Assembly (NCBI GenBank): GCA_009787625.1
Contig: WQSX01000021.1
Location: forward strand, 1-45,599
DNA length: 45,599 nucleotides
Direction: 5' to 3'
From: Oscillospiraceae bacterium
Lineage (GTDB): Bacteria; Bacillota; Clostridia; Oscillospirales; Oscillospiraceae
Every line of letters starts with the position of its first letter. The first letter of the stretch is position 1. Shown here piece after piece: positions 32,818 to 40,845 of this stretch. A model generated the notes under the pieces. The model was not told the DNA's origin and did no database searches. It saw only the letters and a list, made by a program, of their open reading frames with translations. Made by a program: the position numbers and the translations under genes.

Positions 32818-33399
32818 TTATCCTGTAATTCTTACCCAGCTCTCCGTACTCTGGTCACCAATTGTTACAATTAAGCGAGCTGAACCCGTAGTTCTGGGTG
32901 TTACCGACGCGCTCAGACCGTCTTCGCTTGGAGTTACTGTAAATATGGATTCGTTCATTGATTCCCACACAATCTCGGCATCTTCGTCAAAATCATCAAG
33001 ATTTACTCTCAAGCCGAGAGGTAAGTTGCCGTCAGCCAGTGGCCATGACATATCGGGATTAGGTACGCCGGCGTAAGTAATCGCAAGCGGACCTGCCGCC
33101 GCCGCTCCGCCGCCGCCACCTGTAGTTCCTTGCTCCTCTGCCTGCTGTTGCTCCATCTCAATCTGAGCAACAATATCACGATAGTGTGCAAGTTCGTTTT
33201 GCGTAATTGCAAGACTTGCCTGTGCAGAGTCGAAATTACTACGCACATCTGAAAGTGTCGCTGCAAGTTCCGCATTTTCAGCTTCAAGTGTATCAATCCG
33301 AGCTTGCAATGCTTCTGCCTCGTTGGCACATGCTGATAGAGCAATCACTGCAAATAGCGTAAGGGCGCATATTAGGGTACCGTAAACTCGTTTTTTCAT
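32818..33399 (-). CDS. Coiled-coil lipoprotein with Ig-like C-terminal domain
   Basis: The ATG at 33399 follows GAAAGGAATGGTCATT and gives 193 residues; the frame upstream lacks a ribosome site. Lipobox LSAC (Cys24) is followed by a heptad-rich coiled coil (about 28-85: ALQARIDTLEAENAELAATL and on), a Gln/Gly/Ala linker (GGGGGAAAAG) and about 90 residues that resemble a bacterial Ig-like (BIG2-type) fold, with IVWESMNESIFTVTPSEDG and a TGSARLIVTIGD strand. Probably a surface or wall-proximal structural protein. Single-gene unit with its own promoter and terminator. Confidence 0.8.
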   Translation of the reverse strand: MKKRVYGTLICALTLFAVIALSACANEAEALQARIDTLEAENAELAATLSDVRSNFDSAQASLAITQNELAHYRDIVAQIEMEQQQAEEQGTTGGGGGAAAAGPLAITYAGVPNPDMSWPLADGNLPLGLRVNLDDFDEDAEIVWESMNESIFTVTPSEDGLSASVTPRTTGSARLIVTIGDQSTESWVRITG

Positions 33400-33402
33400 A
33401 CT

Positions 33403-33447
33403 AATGACCATTCCTTTCAAATATCTTTTAAGGCACAAAACGACCAT
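33403..33447 (-). promoter_or_regulatory. Partial two-state leader (strands 2 and 3 only)
   Basis: On the minus strand, ATGGTCGTTTTGTGCC (strand 2) and GAAAGGAATGGTCATT (strand 3) are present with the usual spacing, but strand 1 is missing: the promoter lies where it would be. Without strand 1 neither fold can form in cis. Confidence 0.5.
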
Positions 33448-33468
33448 ATTTATCGCTTACAGTATTAC

Positions 33469-33474
33469 ATTATA
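33469..33474 (-). promoter_or_regulatory. Extended -10 promoter of the coiled-coil lipoprotein
   Basis: On the minus strand TGGTATAAT is an extended -10 box, with the predicted transcript start near 33462, about 60 bases before the ATG. No strong -35 box. The rest of 33475-33570 shows no gene. Confidence 0.6.
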
Positions 33475-33570
33475 CCACAATCTCACTAGAAATTAAAGCA
33501 TATTTCTAACAAAAACGCAAATTGCACAGCTCTGGATCACATTCGTTTAGCAACGGCAAGTACTTCTCTC

Positions 33571-34440
33571 TCACTTAACTGCTGTATATTCCGGCTCATG
33601 GTTCTTCAGATAGACTTTGGTATTGGGAGGTACAGACTGAGTTATAAATACATTGCCACCTATTACACAGCCTTTACCGATTATAGTTTCTCCACCGAGA
33701 ATGGTAGCTCCCGAGTAGATTGTCACTTCATCTTCAATGGTTGGGTGGCGCTTGACACCTCGCAAACTTTGACCGCCGCGAGTGGAGAGACCACCTAACG
33801 TCACACCTTGGTAGATTTTGACATGGTTTCCTATAATGGTTGTTTCACCTATAACCACGCCTGTGCCATGGTCAATAAAAAAGTGGTCGCCGATTTCCGC
33901 CCCCGGATTAATGTCAATACCTGTCTTACCGTGGGCGTATTCTGTCATAATTCTTGGAATCAGCGGAACAGATAGGTTGTGTAGCTCATGAGCAATCCGA
34001 TAAATTGTCACGGCAAACAGGCCGGGGTATGAAAAAATAATTTCATGCTTGCTGCTCGCCGCCGGGTCTCCGTCATAAGCGGCTCCGATATCTGTCATTA
34101 GGGTTTTCAAAAGAATTGGCAGTTTTTTGAGGAAAGCACGGCATATTTCATCTGCTTCGCTGTACTTTTTTTCACAGGAGCTGTTTTCACAGCTCGCATT
34201 TAAAGCACGGCATATCTGACGGCGGAGTTTGTACTGTACTTCTGTCAACATGTCGCGCATTTCGCAACCATCGAAGGTTACGGTTTTCCCGTCAAAATAT
34301 CCCGGAAACAGCAACTTACGTAAGAGTATAGTGATCTCTATCACTTCCTCTTTGTTTGGGAAATAGTGAGGTGTTAGAGTGTCATTTGAAGAATTTTCTC
34401 TATGGAATGAAATTATCTGAGAGGCAACCGAATCTAACAT
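33571..34440 (-). CDS. cysE: Serine O-acetyltransferase
   Basis: Transfers acetyl from acetyl-CoA to serine, the first step of cysteine synthesis. The 289-residue protein has a helical N-terminal half (to about 165) and a left-handed beta-helix with hexapeptide repeats. The catalytic segment is IDINPGAEIGDHFFIDHGTGVVIGE, followed by VKIYQGVTLGGLS and KRHPTIEDEVTIYSGATILGG. The longer N-terminus resembles the EpsC/SrpH-type enzymes more than E. coli CysE. It stands 62 bases upstream of mgtE on the same strand's map but is transcribed after it; a shared transcript is possible. Confidence 0.94.
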   Translation of the reverse strand: MLDSVASQIISFHRENSSNDTLTPHYFPNKEEVIEITILLRKLLFPGYFDGKTVTFDGCEMRDMLTEVQYKLRRQICRALNASCENSSCEKKYSEADEICRAFLKKLPILLKTLMTDIGAAYDGDPAASSKHEIIFSYPGLFAVTIYRIAHELHNLSVPLIPRIMTEYAHGKTGIDINPGAEIGDHFFIDHGTGVVIGETTIIGNHVKIYQGVTLGGLSTRGGQSLRGVKRHPTIEDEVTIYSGATILGGETIIGKGCVIGGNVFITQSVPPNTKVYLKNHEPEYTAVK

Positions 34441-34502
34441 TATACTGACGTCCTACCTTCTGCTTAAATTCACTGAATCCACAGTATTTAATCAACGTTT
34501 AC

Positions 34503-35915
34503 TTAAAGCATATTCCCAATAAAAATATTTACACATACAAAGTAAACCACCAGAGCAACGATATCTTTTAGCGATGTTATAATAGGAGCACTCCCTGCGG
34601 CCTGGTCTACATTGCACTTTATCAGTATATATGGCACAAGAAAACCGAGCAAAGAAGCTACTGTCATAGTCACCACCATTGCGAGTGCCACAGCCAGTCC
34701 AAGCATTGGCAGACCCAAGAAGAGCGATGCTACAGCTCCTGAAATTGCACCGATAACAGCACCAATACTGAAGCCAACACCTGTTTCTTTTATAAAGTGC
34801 TTAAGAAAGTTTTTTATTTGAATGTGTCCGAGAACAACACCACGCGTGAATACCGTTGAAGATTGTGTGCCGACGTTCCCGCCCATGCCCATAATCAGCG
34901 GAATGAATATCGCTACTGCCGCAATTGATTCCAGCGTGCTTTCAAACCCGTCAATAACCAGTCCCGAAAGCATTCCCAACACCATTGTTGCAAGTAAAAA
35001 CGGCATACGGACTTTCCAAATTTTCCATAGATTACCATTTATCAAGACATCGCTTCTGTCCGATTCGTTGCCGGTGACATCTGCAAAACCTGCTTGGTCA
35101 TAAATGTCCTCCGTTGCCTCTTCTTCCAAGATGTCAACAGCATCGTCGATTGTGACAATACCAACTAAGCGCTCCTCTTTGTCAACAACGGGAATTGCGA
35201 GCAAGTCTAGCTCTTGCAATGTGCGGGCAACAACCTCTTGGTCTGTATCGGTGGTGACACTTATGGCGTTTTTAGACATAATCTCGCCGACGAGTGTATT
35301 TCCGTCAGTTTTGCCAATTGTACTTCCCGAGGCACCTCTTGCAATGAGCAGACCTTTAAGTGTCAGTACGCCTTCGAGTTTCTTTTTATCATCTGTTACA
35401 AAAAGAGTGTAGACCGTCTCCTTGTCCTCCGCCAGTTCACTGACTCTTTCGAGTGCTTGCTCAACTGTCATGTTACGGCGAAGTGAGATATACTCTGTGG
35501 TCATTATGCGCCCGGCAGTTTCAGTTTCATAGCCCATCAGAATATTCGTAGATTTTCGCTCTTCAGGGGATAGCGAACTTAAAAGCCGCTTTGCAACACT
35601 TGCAGGCAGTTCATCGAGCAATCTGACTCTATCGTCAGGCGACATCTCGTTTACCATCTCTATGGCACGCTCTTTTGAAAATGAACTGAGCAAATTTCGC
35701 TGTACATCTGTGTCAAGTTCTTCAAACACAGATAGTGCAACGTCTTTACTGAGCATTCTAAACACTATAACCTGCTCTTCATCTGAGAGGTCATAGAACA
35801 CTTGCAATATCTCCATCTCTTCAGCCGCTGCAAGCAGAGCCTTCAGAGCTGTCATATCCTTACTTTCAATAAGTTCAAGCACTTTCTCCATCATTTCATT
35901 TGTAACTTCCGCCAC
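34503..35915 (-). CDS. mgtE: Magnesium transporter MgtE
   Basis: A Mg2+ channel with an N-terminal superhelical domain (about 1-130), two CBS domains (about 135-255, with MTTEYISLRRNMTVEQAL and NAISVTTDTDQEVVARTLQ) and five membrane helices from about 290, including the pore segment with GGNVGTQSSTVFTRGVVLG. An in-frame ATG at 35933 exists, but a strong GGGGGAG lies just upstream of the GTG at 35915, so 470 residues from GTG is preferred. Homologues close their pore when cytosolic Mg2+ is high. A palindrome covers the promoter region. Confidence 0.94.
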   Translation of the reverse strand: MAEVTNEMMEKVLELIESKDMTALKALLAAAEEMEILQVFYDLSDEEQVIVFRMLSKDVALSVFEELDTDVQRNLLSSFSKERAIEMVNEMSPDDRVRLLDELPASVAKRLLSSLSPEERKSTNILMGYETETAGRIMTTEYISLRRNMTVEQALERVSELAEDKETVYTLFVTDDKKKLEGVLTLKGLLIARGASGSTIGKTDGNTLVGEIMSKNAISVTTDTDQEVVARTLQELDLLAIPVVDKEERLVGIVTIDDAVDILEEEATEDIYDQAGFADVTGNESDRSDVLINGNLWKIWKVRMPFLLATMVLGMLSGLVIDGFESTLESIAAVAIFIPLIMGMGGNVGTQSSTVFTRGVVLGHIQIKNFLKHFIKETGVGFSIGAVIGAISGAVASLFLGLPMLGLAVALAMVVTMTVASLLGFLVPYILIKCNVDQAAGSAPIITSLKDIVALVVYFVCVNIFIGNML

Positions 35916-35950
35916 ATTGTCTCCCCCTTCCATGGGCTTTTAAACCATCA

Positions 35951-35993
35951 CTAGGTAAACATTGATAGTGTAGCTTACTCAACGTTTACCTAG
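35951..35993. promoter_or_regulatory. Palindrome around the mgtE promoter
   Basis: CTAGGTAAACATTGA (35951-35965) and TCAACGTTTACCTAG (35979-35993) are inverted repeats with one mismatch on the plus strand, a G-U pair in mgtE RNA. A possible minus-strand -10 box (TACACT) lies in the loop, so an operator is possible. No M-box riboswitch was recognised here. Confidence 0.5.
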
Positions 35994-36044
35994 AAAACTA
36001 TAGCACGGAAATATTAATAAATCAACTTTTTTAGAATTTTTGCA

Positions 36045-36073
36045 TTGACAAAAAGTGTGAAGGAGTATAAAAT
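36045..36073 (+). promoter_or_regulatory. Predicted promoter of the AAA ATPase gene
   Basis: TTGACA at 36045-36050 and TAAAAT at 36068-36073 are 17 bases apart; TATAAT at 36073-36078 is an alternative with poorer spacing. The -10 region lies inside the first tandem repeat unit. Confidence 0.5.
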
Positions 36074-36130
36074 ATAATTCAAAGTGTGAAGGAGTATAAA
36101 ACAGTTTTCAAAGTGTGAAGGAGTACAAAA
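36052..36130 (+). repeat. Three tandem 29-bp units, each carrying a ribosome site
   Basis: Units begin at 36052, 36081 and 36110, each starting AAAGTGTGAAGGAGTA. The third is cut by the ATG at 36131. Only the last AAGGAG is placed to initiate translation; the others repeat the motif at an exact 29-base period. Confidence 0.9.
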
Positions 36131-37234
36131 ATGAAAAATCCATTTAACCCTGCGTTTGGGCTTCGGCCCAAGCAATTTATTGGAAGAGATGATATAACAG
36201 ATGAATTTTTCAGGTCGCTTGTAAATTCTGATAACCCTTGGAGAACTACTTTGATTGTTGGAGTTCGCGGAAGCGGCAAAACATCAATTCTTTCGGATAT
36301 TCAATTGCGATTAAAGGAAACCAATGCAATCGTTGTGACCACTTCTCCGGACGAAGATTTTCTCAATCGCATTTTAGGGCAAATCTATACACAACTCCCA
36401 AAATCAGTTATCAACAAGCTCCCCAAGATAAAAAATATCTCCGTTAGCCTAAGTGTATCAGTTGGCTTTGAAAATAGTACCGATAATCTCCCCTTTACAA
36501 ACACGTTTGATTATCAGATAACACAAATGCTTCAGTCACTCAAAAAAGGAAAAACTCATGTTGTTTTTCTGATTGATGAATCTCAAAAGCATACCGCCGA
36601 AATCCGCACATTTATCAGCACATACCAGCAACTGATTATGAAAGAGTTTCCTATAAGCCTCGTGATGGCAGGTTTGCCGGAAGTGATATCAGATGTATTA
36701 AATGACGATGTGCTTACGTTTCTTCGCAGGGCAAACAGGGTGGATTTAGAAAACATCGACTTAAATTTAGTTAAGGCCGATTATAGAAATGTATTTAGGC
36801 GAAGTGGCTTTAATGCCTGTGAACACCTCGTTAACGATGCCGCGGAAGCTACCCAAGGCTTTCCATATTTGATTCAGCTAATAGGATACTATCTGTGGGA
36901 AAACCTTGAACACCAATTTGACGGAGATGTTTTGGAGCAATCCCTAATTGAATCAAAATCCAGATTGTTTAAAAATATTCATCAGCTTGTTTTCGATAGT
37001 TTGTCAAATATGGATAGAGACTTTATTTTTTCCATGGCAAAAGATGCCGGTCACTCAAAAATACAAAATATTTTGAACCGTTTGGACAAAAATAAAAACT
37101 ACATCACCCAGTATCGTTCCCGCCTAATTTCTAAAGGGGTCATTAAACCGTCAGGACACGGACTAATAGCCTTTACATTTCCATACATGCGAGAATTTTT
37201 AGAGCTCAAACGTGCTGAAATCGGGCTTTGGTAA
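36131..37234 (+). CDS. AAA-type ATPase (AAA_16/ORC-like), function unknown
   Basis: A 367-residue P-loop ATPase. It opens with the FGLRPKQFIGRDDITDEF box typical of Orc1/AAA_16 proteins, followed by Walker A GVRGSGKTS (44-52), Walker B VVFLIDES (144-151), a sensor-like SLVMAGLPEV and a C-terminal winged-helix-like part (about 280-360). Proteins of this kind act as stand-alone NTPases, often near mobile or defence genes, or regulate partners. No partner gene is adjacent; it faces the yjbQ gene on the other strand. The gene is preceded by the triple repeat. Confidence 0.82.
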   Translation: MKNPFNPAFGLRPKQFIGRDDITDEFFRSLVNSDNPWRTTLIVGVRGSGKTSILSDIQLRLKETNAIVVTTSPDEDFLNRILGQIYTQLPKSVINKLPKIKNISVSLSVSVGFENSTDNLPFTNTFDYQITQMLQSLKKGKTHVVFLIDESQKHTAEIRTFISTYQQLIMKEFPISLVMAGLPEVISDVLNDDVLTFLRRANRVDLENIDLNLVKADYRNVFRRSGFNACEHLVNDAAEATQGFPYLIQLIGYYLWENLEHQFDGDVLEQSLIESKSRLFKNIHQLVFDSLSNMDRDFIFSMAKDAGHSKIQNILNRLDKNKNYITQYRSRLISKGVIKPSGHGLIAFTFPYMREFLELKRAEIGLW

Positions 37235-37245
37235 TGGAGTACCAG

Positions 37246-37662
37246 CTACTCCCCGATAATTTTCACAAGCACACGCTTGTCTCTCATGCCGTCAAATTCG
37301 CCGTAGAAAATTTGCTCCCATGTGCCGAAATCTAGTTTTCCGTTTGTCACAGCTACAACCACCTCGCGCCCCATGACTGACCGTTTCAAATGCGCATCGG
37401 CATTATCCTCATATCCATTGTGGTCGTACTGGCTGTGGGGTTTTTCGGGCGCTAACTTTTCAAGCCAGCGTTCAAAGTCACTGTGCAGCCCGCTCTCATG
37501 GTCATTGATGAAAACGCTGGCCGTTATGTTCATGGCGTTGACCAAGCAAAAGCCTTCGACAATTCCACTCTCAGCAAGAGCTTTGTCAACCTGCGGAGTA
37601 ATATTGAGAAACGCACGGCGAGTGTTAGTGTTAAATGTCAGTTCCTTACGATATGATTTCAT
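37246..37662 (-). CDS. yjbQ: YjbQ family protein (UPF0047)
   Basis: The ATG at 37662, preceded by AGGAGTT, gives 138 residues, the normal length; the upstream extension in the open frame has no homology to the family. Family marks are [35 protein letters not shown], the [13 protein letters not shown] metal-binding-like segment and [13 protein letters not shown] near the end. E. coli YjbQ has weak thiamine-phosphate synthase activity when overexpressed; its physiological role is uncertain. It ends the minus-strand group containing the ABC-F and rsgA genes, though 91 bases separate it from the ABC-F stop. Confidence 0.92.
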   Translation of the reverse strand: MKSYRKELTFNTNTRRAFLNITPQVDKALAESGIVEGFCLVNAMNITASVFINDHESGLHSDFERWLEKLAPEKPHSQYDHNGYEDNADAHLKRSVMGREVVVAVTNGKLDFGTWEQIFYGEFDGMRDKRVLVKIIGE

Positions 37663-37753
37663 GGTGTAAACTCCTATTTTTTTGATATAAAATGTAAATC
37701 TAAGTATATCACACGAGTCCTTTTCCCGCAACCAGTGTGCCATTTCAGGCACA

Positions 37754-39253
37754 CTAGAGCCTCACGATTTTCGTAGCGATATTCTCGCAAAATGTGCGGT
37801 CATGTTCTATGAAAACCATCGTGGGATTGTACGCCATAATCAATTTTTCAATTTGCATACGAGATAGAACATCAATGTAATTCAGCGGTTCATCCCATAT
37901 ATATACGTGTGCCTGCTCGCACAAACTGCGGGCTATCAGCACTTTTTTCTTTTGCCCTGCGCTGTAATCGTTTATATCTTTCTCAAACTGGACACGGCTG
38001 AAGTCAAGTTTTCGTAATATCGTCAGGAACAAACTTTCATCAATGCCGTGACTATACGCATATTCGCGCAAATTCCCTGTTAAATACCTCGATTCCTGCG
38101 GAACATAGGATATTTTCAGCCTACTTCCTATACTGAGATTTCCGGTGTGTGAAATGTGTTCACCGCAAAGCAATTTTACAATACTGCTTTTCCCTGAGCC
38201 ATTCCCGCCTATGAGCGCAATCCGCTCACTGCGCTGAAGTGAAAAACTTAGGTCTTGCAGAACCATATTTTCATCATAATGGATTGAGAGATTTTCGGCA
38301 CTGATGAGGGTTCTGGCATGATATTCCAAGGGGTGAATTTTGAGATTTTCAGCTTCTTCGATGTTTTTCAGTAGCTTTGACTTGTCGTCGATTGCTGTTT
38401 GTTGCCTCCGCTCCAAGTTTTTTCTGCGTTGCTGCATACGCCTTGACTGCTCTGCTTTATATTCCTTTGAACCTGTTCCTGCAAGCCCTTTTTTGCGGTC
38501 TTTTGCCGCTCCTTTTCCCATTTTTGCCGATTCAACTTTGTCCGCCCACTGAGAACTTTGCCGCGCCGCAGATTCGAGCCTTTTTATATCTTTTCTCAGC
38601 TTGACATTTTCCGCAACCTCAGATGCATCACGGCGCTCTTTCTGCTCCCACCAAGATGCAAAATTGCCGTTCATGACTTCTATATTTGCCTTATTTATAG
38701 ATAAGATATGGTCAACGCAATCGTCCAAAAAGGCTCTGTCATGAGACACAAGTATGAACCCCGACTTGCTGCGTAGGTAACGTGCAACAGTCTCTCGCCC
38801 CTTCATATCCAGATGGTTTGTCGGCTCATCTATGAGCAAAAAGCTGTTTTCACGCAAAAACAGTCCGCAGAGCAAGGTTTTTGTTTGCTCGCCATTTGAG
38901 AGCGTAGAAAACGAACGGTACAAGACATCTTCCGAAACATCGAGCTTTGACAGCTCCGACAATATCTCCCACATTTCTGCGGCAGGTGCAATTTGTTTTA
39001 GAATGTCAAGGGTATTTGAAGTGGCATCGCTGACGGTAAACGGGAAATATTCAAAATCCACACTTGCGGAGATTTCCCCTCTGTACTCAAACTCATTCAT
39101 CAAAAGCTTAAGAAACGTCGTCTTTCCTCGACCATTTCTCCCGCAAAACCCAAGTTTCCAGTCTGTATCGATTTGAAAAGACACATCTGTGAAAATATCA
39201 TCATAACTGCCGTCATAGTAAAACGATAGATTCGATACGCTTATTTGTGACAT
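37754..39253 (-). CDS. ABC-F protein of the Lsa/Vga-like ribosome-protection group
   Basis: A 499-residue protein with two ATPase domains and no membrane part. Walker A motifs are GRNGRGKT (38-45) and GGNGSGKS. Signatures are [10 protein letters not shown] and YSAGQKKK. Between the domains lies a helical linker (about 190-310) that in antibiotic-resistance ABC-F proteins reaches the ribosome's peptidyl transferase centre. The start resembles Lsa(A) closely ([36 protein letters not shown] compared from memory), with EYFPFTV and [15 protein letters not shown]. It is preceded by rsgA and, further up, by a leader peptide and terminators. Resistance to lincosamides, streptogramins or pleuromutilins is plausible but unproven. 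Confidence 0.88.
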   Translation of the reverse strand: MSQISVSNLSFYYDGSYDDIFTDVSFQIDTDWKLGFCGRNGRGKTTFLKLLMNEFEYRGEISASVDFEYFPFTVSDATSNTLDILKQIAPAAEMWEILSELSKLDVSEDVLYRSFSTLSNGEQTKTLLCGLFLRENSFLLIDEPTNHLDMKGRETVARYLRSKSGFILVSHDRAFLDDCVDHILSINKANIEVMNGNFASWWEQKERRDASEVAENVKLRKDIKRLESAARQSSQWADKVESAKMGKGAAKDRKKGLAGTGSKEYKAEQSRRMQQRRKNLERRQQTAIDDKSKLLKNIEEAENLKIHPLEYHARTLISAENLSIHYDENMVLQDLSFSLQRSERIALIGGNGSGKSSIVKLLCGEHISHTGNLSIGSRLKISYVPQESRYLTGNLREYAYSHGIDESLFLTILRKLDFSRVQFEKDINDYSAGQKKKVLIARSLCEQAHVYIWDEPLNYIDVLSRMQIEKLIMAYNPTMVFIEHDRTFCENIATKIVRL

Positions 39254-39274
39254 AAAATGACCCCCTTTTTCAAA

Positions 39275-40360
39275 TCACCAATCGCTCCGATGTTTTTGTT
39301 TTGTGTGTTCTCTTGAGAACTTCGACATTGCTTTTCCCTGTTTTTTTCTTTCACGCATTTGCGTGATTGTTGCTTTCTTGTCTAAGTGGCGGTCCTCTCG
39401 TCTTTGGGTTTGATATTGTTCCCAACGTGAAACAGATAGTGTACCGTCATTTATTGCGAGTTGCACTGCGCAGTCGGGTTCGCTTTGATGACTGCAATCA
39501 CTAAAGCGGCACATCACAAAGAGTTCTTCAATATCTGAAAAACCCTCGCTAATGCTCTCTTCAGCATCAATCAGACCAAGTTCACGCATACCCGGCGTAT
39601 CAATAACCATTGCACCACAAGGTAACTTCACTAGCTGGCGATGTGTTGTCGTGTGTTGACCTTTTGATATGTCAACGTTTCTTGTCTCTTTCACAGTCAT
39701 CAGGTCTTCACCTGCCAGCGCATTTAGCAGACTCGACTTGCCAACGCCCGACATGCCTAGGAATACCACGGTTTTGCCTGGTGCAAGATATTCACTCAGC
39801 TCATCAATTCCAAACCCCGAATGGCTTGACACAGCGTGAACTGCCACACCTTGCGCAGACTCCCTCACTGCACTCATTTGTGCTGAAAAATCGTCACATA
39901 GGTCGGCTTTTGTCAATATGACCACAGGCGTTCCACCACTTGCTCTGGCTTGAGTGAGATAGCGTAGTATTCGGTTTATGCGAAAGTCGCGGTTTAGCGA
40001 TGTTACTATGAAAACATAGTCGAAGTTTGTAGCGACAACTTGCTCGCGGTTCGCCCTGATATGAGCGTAGCCGTGACCTGAAAAGTCGGCGCGAGAGAAT
40101 TTTGAAGTGCGGGGCAACAGCTCGGTTATGAGCGACACCCCACTATCATTGTATTGGAGTAACACGAAATCTCCAACGCAGGGCAAGTCAGTTCTCACTG
40201 TTGCATCATAAACGAATGCGCCCTTTAAGACAGCATCCAGCTCGCCATATTCAGTGACTACAGTATATTGACTTCGCCTGAACTCTATCACCCGCCCCGG
40301 TATCTGTCCGTCGGGTGGTGTTTTTATTGGTTTGTATCCGTAATGGGTTAAATCTATCAT
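39275..40360 (-). CDS. rsgA: RsgA-type circularly permuted GTPase
   Basis: A 361-residue ribosome-assembly GTPase. Motif order is permuted: G4 LTKAD (149-153), G1 GMSGVGKSS (202-210), G2 in HTTTHR (236-241) and G3 DTPG (254-257). The OB-fold precedes it and the zinc site follows: Cys284, Cys289, His291 and Cys297. RsgA matures the 30S subunit. Here it sits 21 bases upstream of the ABC-F gene and behind an attenuator-like leader, so it is probably a paralogue dedicated to ribosome stress rather than the housekeeping copy; the latter would lie elsewhere. Confidence 0.93.
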   Translation of the reverse strand: MIDLTHYGYKPIKTPPDGQIPGRVIEFRRSQYTVVTEYGELDAVLKGAFVYDATVRTDLPCVGDFVLLQYNDSGVSLITELLPRTSKFSRADFSGHGYAHIRANREQVVATNFDYVFIVTSLNRDFRINRILRYLTQARASGGTPVVILTKADLCDDFSAQMSAVRESAQGVAVHAVSSHSGFGIDELSEYLAPGKTVVFLGMSGVGKSSLLNALAGEDLMTVKETRNVDISKGQHTTTHRQLVKLPCGAMVIDTPGMRELGLIDAEESISEGFSDIEELFVMCRFSDCSHQSEPDCAVQLAINDGTLSVSRWEQYQTQRREDRHLDKKATITQMRERKKQGKAMSKFSREHTKQKHRSDW

Positions 40361-40396
40361 TTGATTCTCCTAAGTAATTTTAAAATTTTAAACACG

Positions 40397-40434
40397 AAAA
40401 TAACCGCAGTAGCCTACATAGTGGCTTACTGCGG
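40397..40434 (-). terminator. Leader terminator 2 of the rsgA/ABC-F operon
   Basis: On the minus strand CCGCAGTAAGCC pairs with GGCTACTGCGG (one bulge), followed by TTATTTT. It lies about 40 bases before rsgA. Its left arm can instead pair with TACTGC further upstream, which would open it. Confidence 0.65.
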
Positions 40435-40440
40435 CTTGGA

Positions 40441-40469
40441 AATAAAAAAGACACGACCTCAGTCGTATC
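40441..40469 (-). terminator. Leader terminator 1 of the rsgA/ABC-F operon
   Basis: On the minus strand GATACGAC and GTCGTGTC form 8 pairs around TGAG, followed by TTTTTTATTT: a good intrinsic terminator upstream of any coding region of the operon. Two terminators in a leader suggest attenuation. Confidence 0.75.
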
Positions 40470-40504
40470 TCGCTTTTTGCAGTATTCACGAAAGGTTACT
40501 AAAT

Positions 40505-40514
40505 AGGTGGCAAA
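40505..40514 (-). promoter_or_regulatory. Leader strand able to pair with the leader peptide or its ribosome site
   Basis: The RNA segment TTTGCCACCT is complementary to GGTGGCAA within the leader ORF (40581-40588) and to AGGTGGC at its ribosome site (40614-40620). Which pairing forms should depend on where a ribosome is. Confidence 0.5.
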
Positions 40515-40572
40515 GCAAAAGTGGGAGATGTTCCCACGCCAAGGTTACATTTGCAGTGCCGTATTCTGTTTT

Positions 40573-40608
40573 CTAGGTGATTGCCACCAACTCTAATTTT
40601 CTATTCAT
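40573..40608 (-). CDS. Leader peptide MNRKLELVAIT upstream of rsgA/ABC-F
   Basis: ATG at 40608 and TAG at 40573-40575 encode 11 residues. The ribosome site AGAGGTGG lies 6 bases upstream, stronger than most in this window. The predicted promoter is about 40 bases further up. Its coding sequence contains GGTGGCAA, complementary to a downstream leader strand. Stalling of a drug-bound ribosome here could change leader folding, as known for other ABC-F and erm genes. Function is inferred from layout. Confidence 0.68.
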   Translation of the reverse strand: MNRKLELVAIT

Positions 40609-40651
40609 AAAACGCCACCTCTTTCTGAGATTTTTTGTATATTACCACGTG

Positions 40652-40681
40652 AGTGTAACATATTTTGCAGAACGTTGTCAA
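40652..40681 (-). promoter_or_regulatory. Promoter of the rsgA/ABC-F operon
   Basis: On the minus strand TTGACA (40681-40676) and TACACT (40657-40652) are 18 bases apart. The resulting leader of about 285 bases is long for a two-gene operon. Confidence 0.72.
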
Positions 40682-40734
40682 GAAAAAGTAAAGAAAATTC
40701 ACGAAACATTTTGTTCTTGCATATGCACAAGCTA

Positions 40735-40829
40735 GCAGAGATAGGGCTGTTTGTTCCGATTTTTTGTGAGAACAGCGGTGTAGATCCCGATGGCTCGCAA
40801 AAAATCGGAGCAAATTGCCCTATCTCTGC
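40735..40829 (+). repeat. 95-nt dispersed hairpin element, copy C
   Basis: From GCAGAGAT (40735) to ATCTCTGC (40829). The outer arms GCAGAGATAGGGC and GCCCTATCTCTGC are perfectly complementary, and differ from A and B. The inner arm TTCCGATTTTTT pairs with AAAAAATCGGAG. The apex is identical to the other copies. It lies 17 bases beyond the alr stop and upstream of the rsgA promoter. Confidence 0.87.
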
Positions 40830-40845
40830 GGGAACCAACCGAAAA

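Noticed and set aside
35934..36044. M-box magnesium riboswitch before mgtE
   Set aside because: The gap is too short and only one simple palindrome is present.
36052..36130. CRISPR array
   Set aside because: The 29-base repeats are directly adjacent with no spacers and no cas genes are near.
40404..40469. T-box or amino-acid riboswitch upstream of rsgA
   Set aside because: No T-box sequence or specifier-loop layout; the leader ORF and its complementary strands explain the region better.
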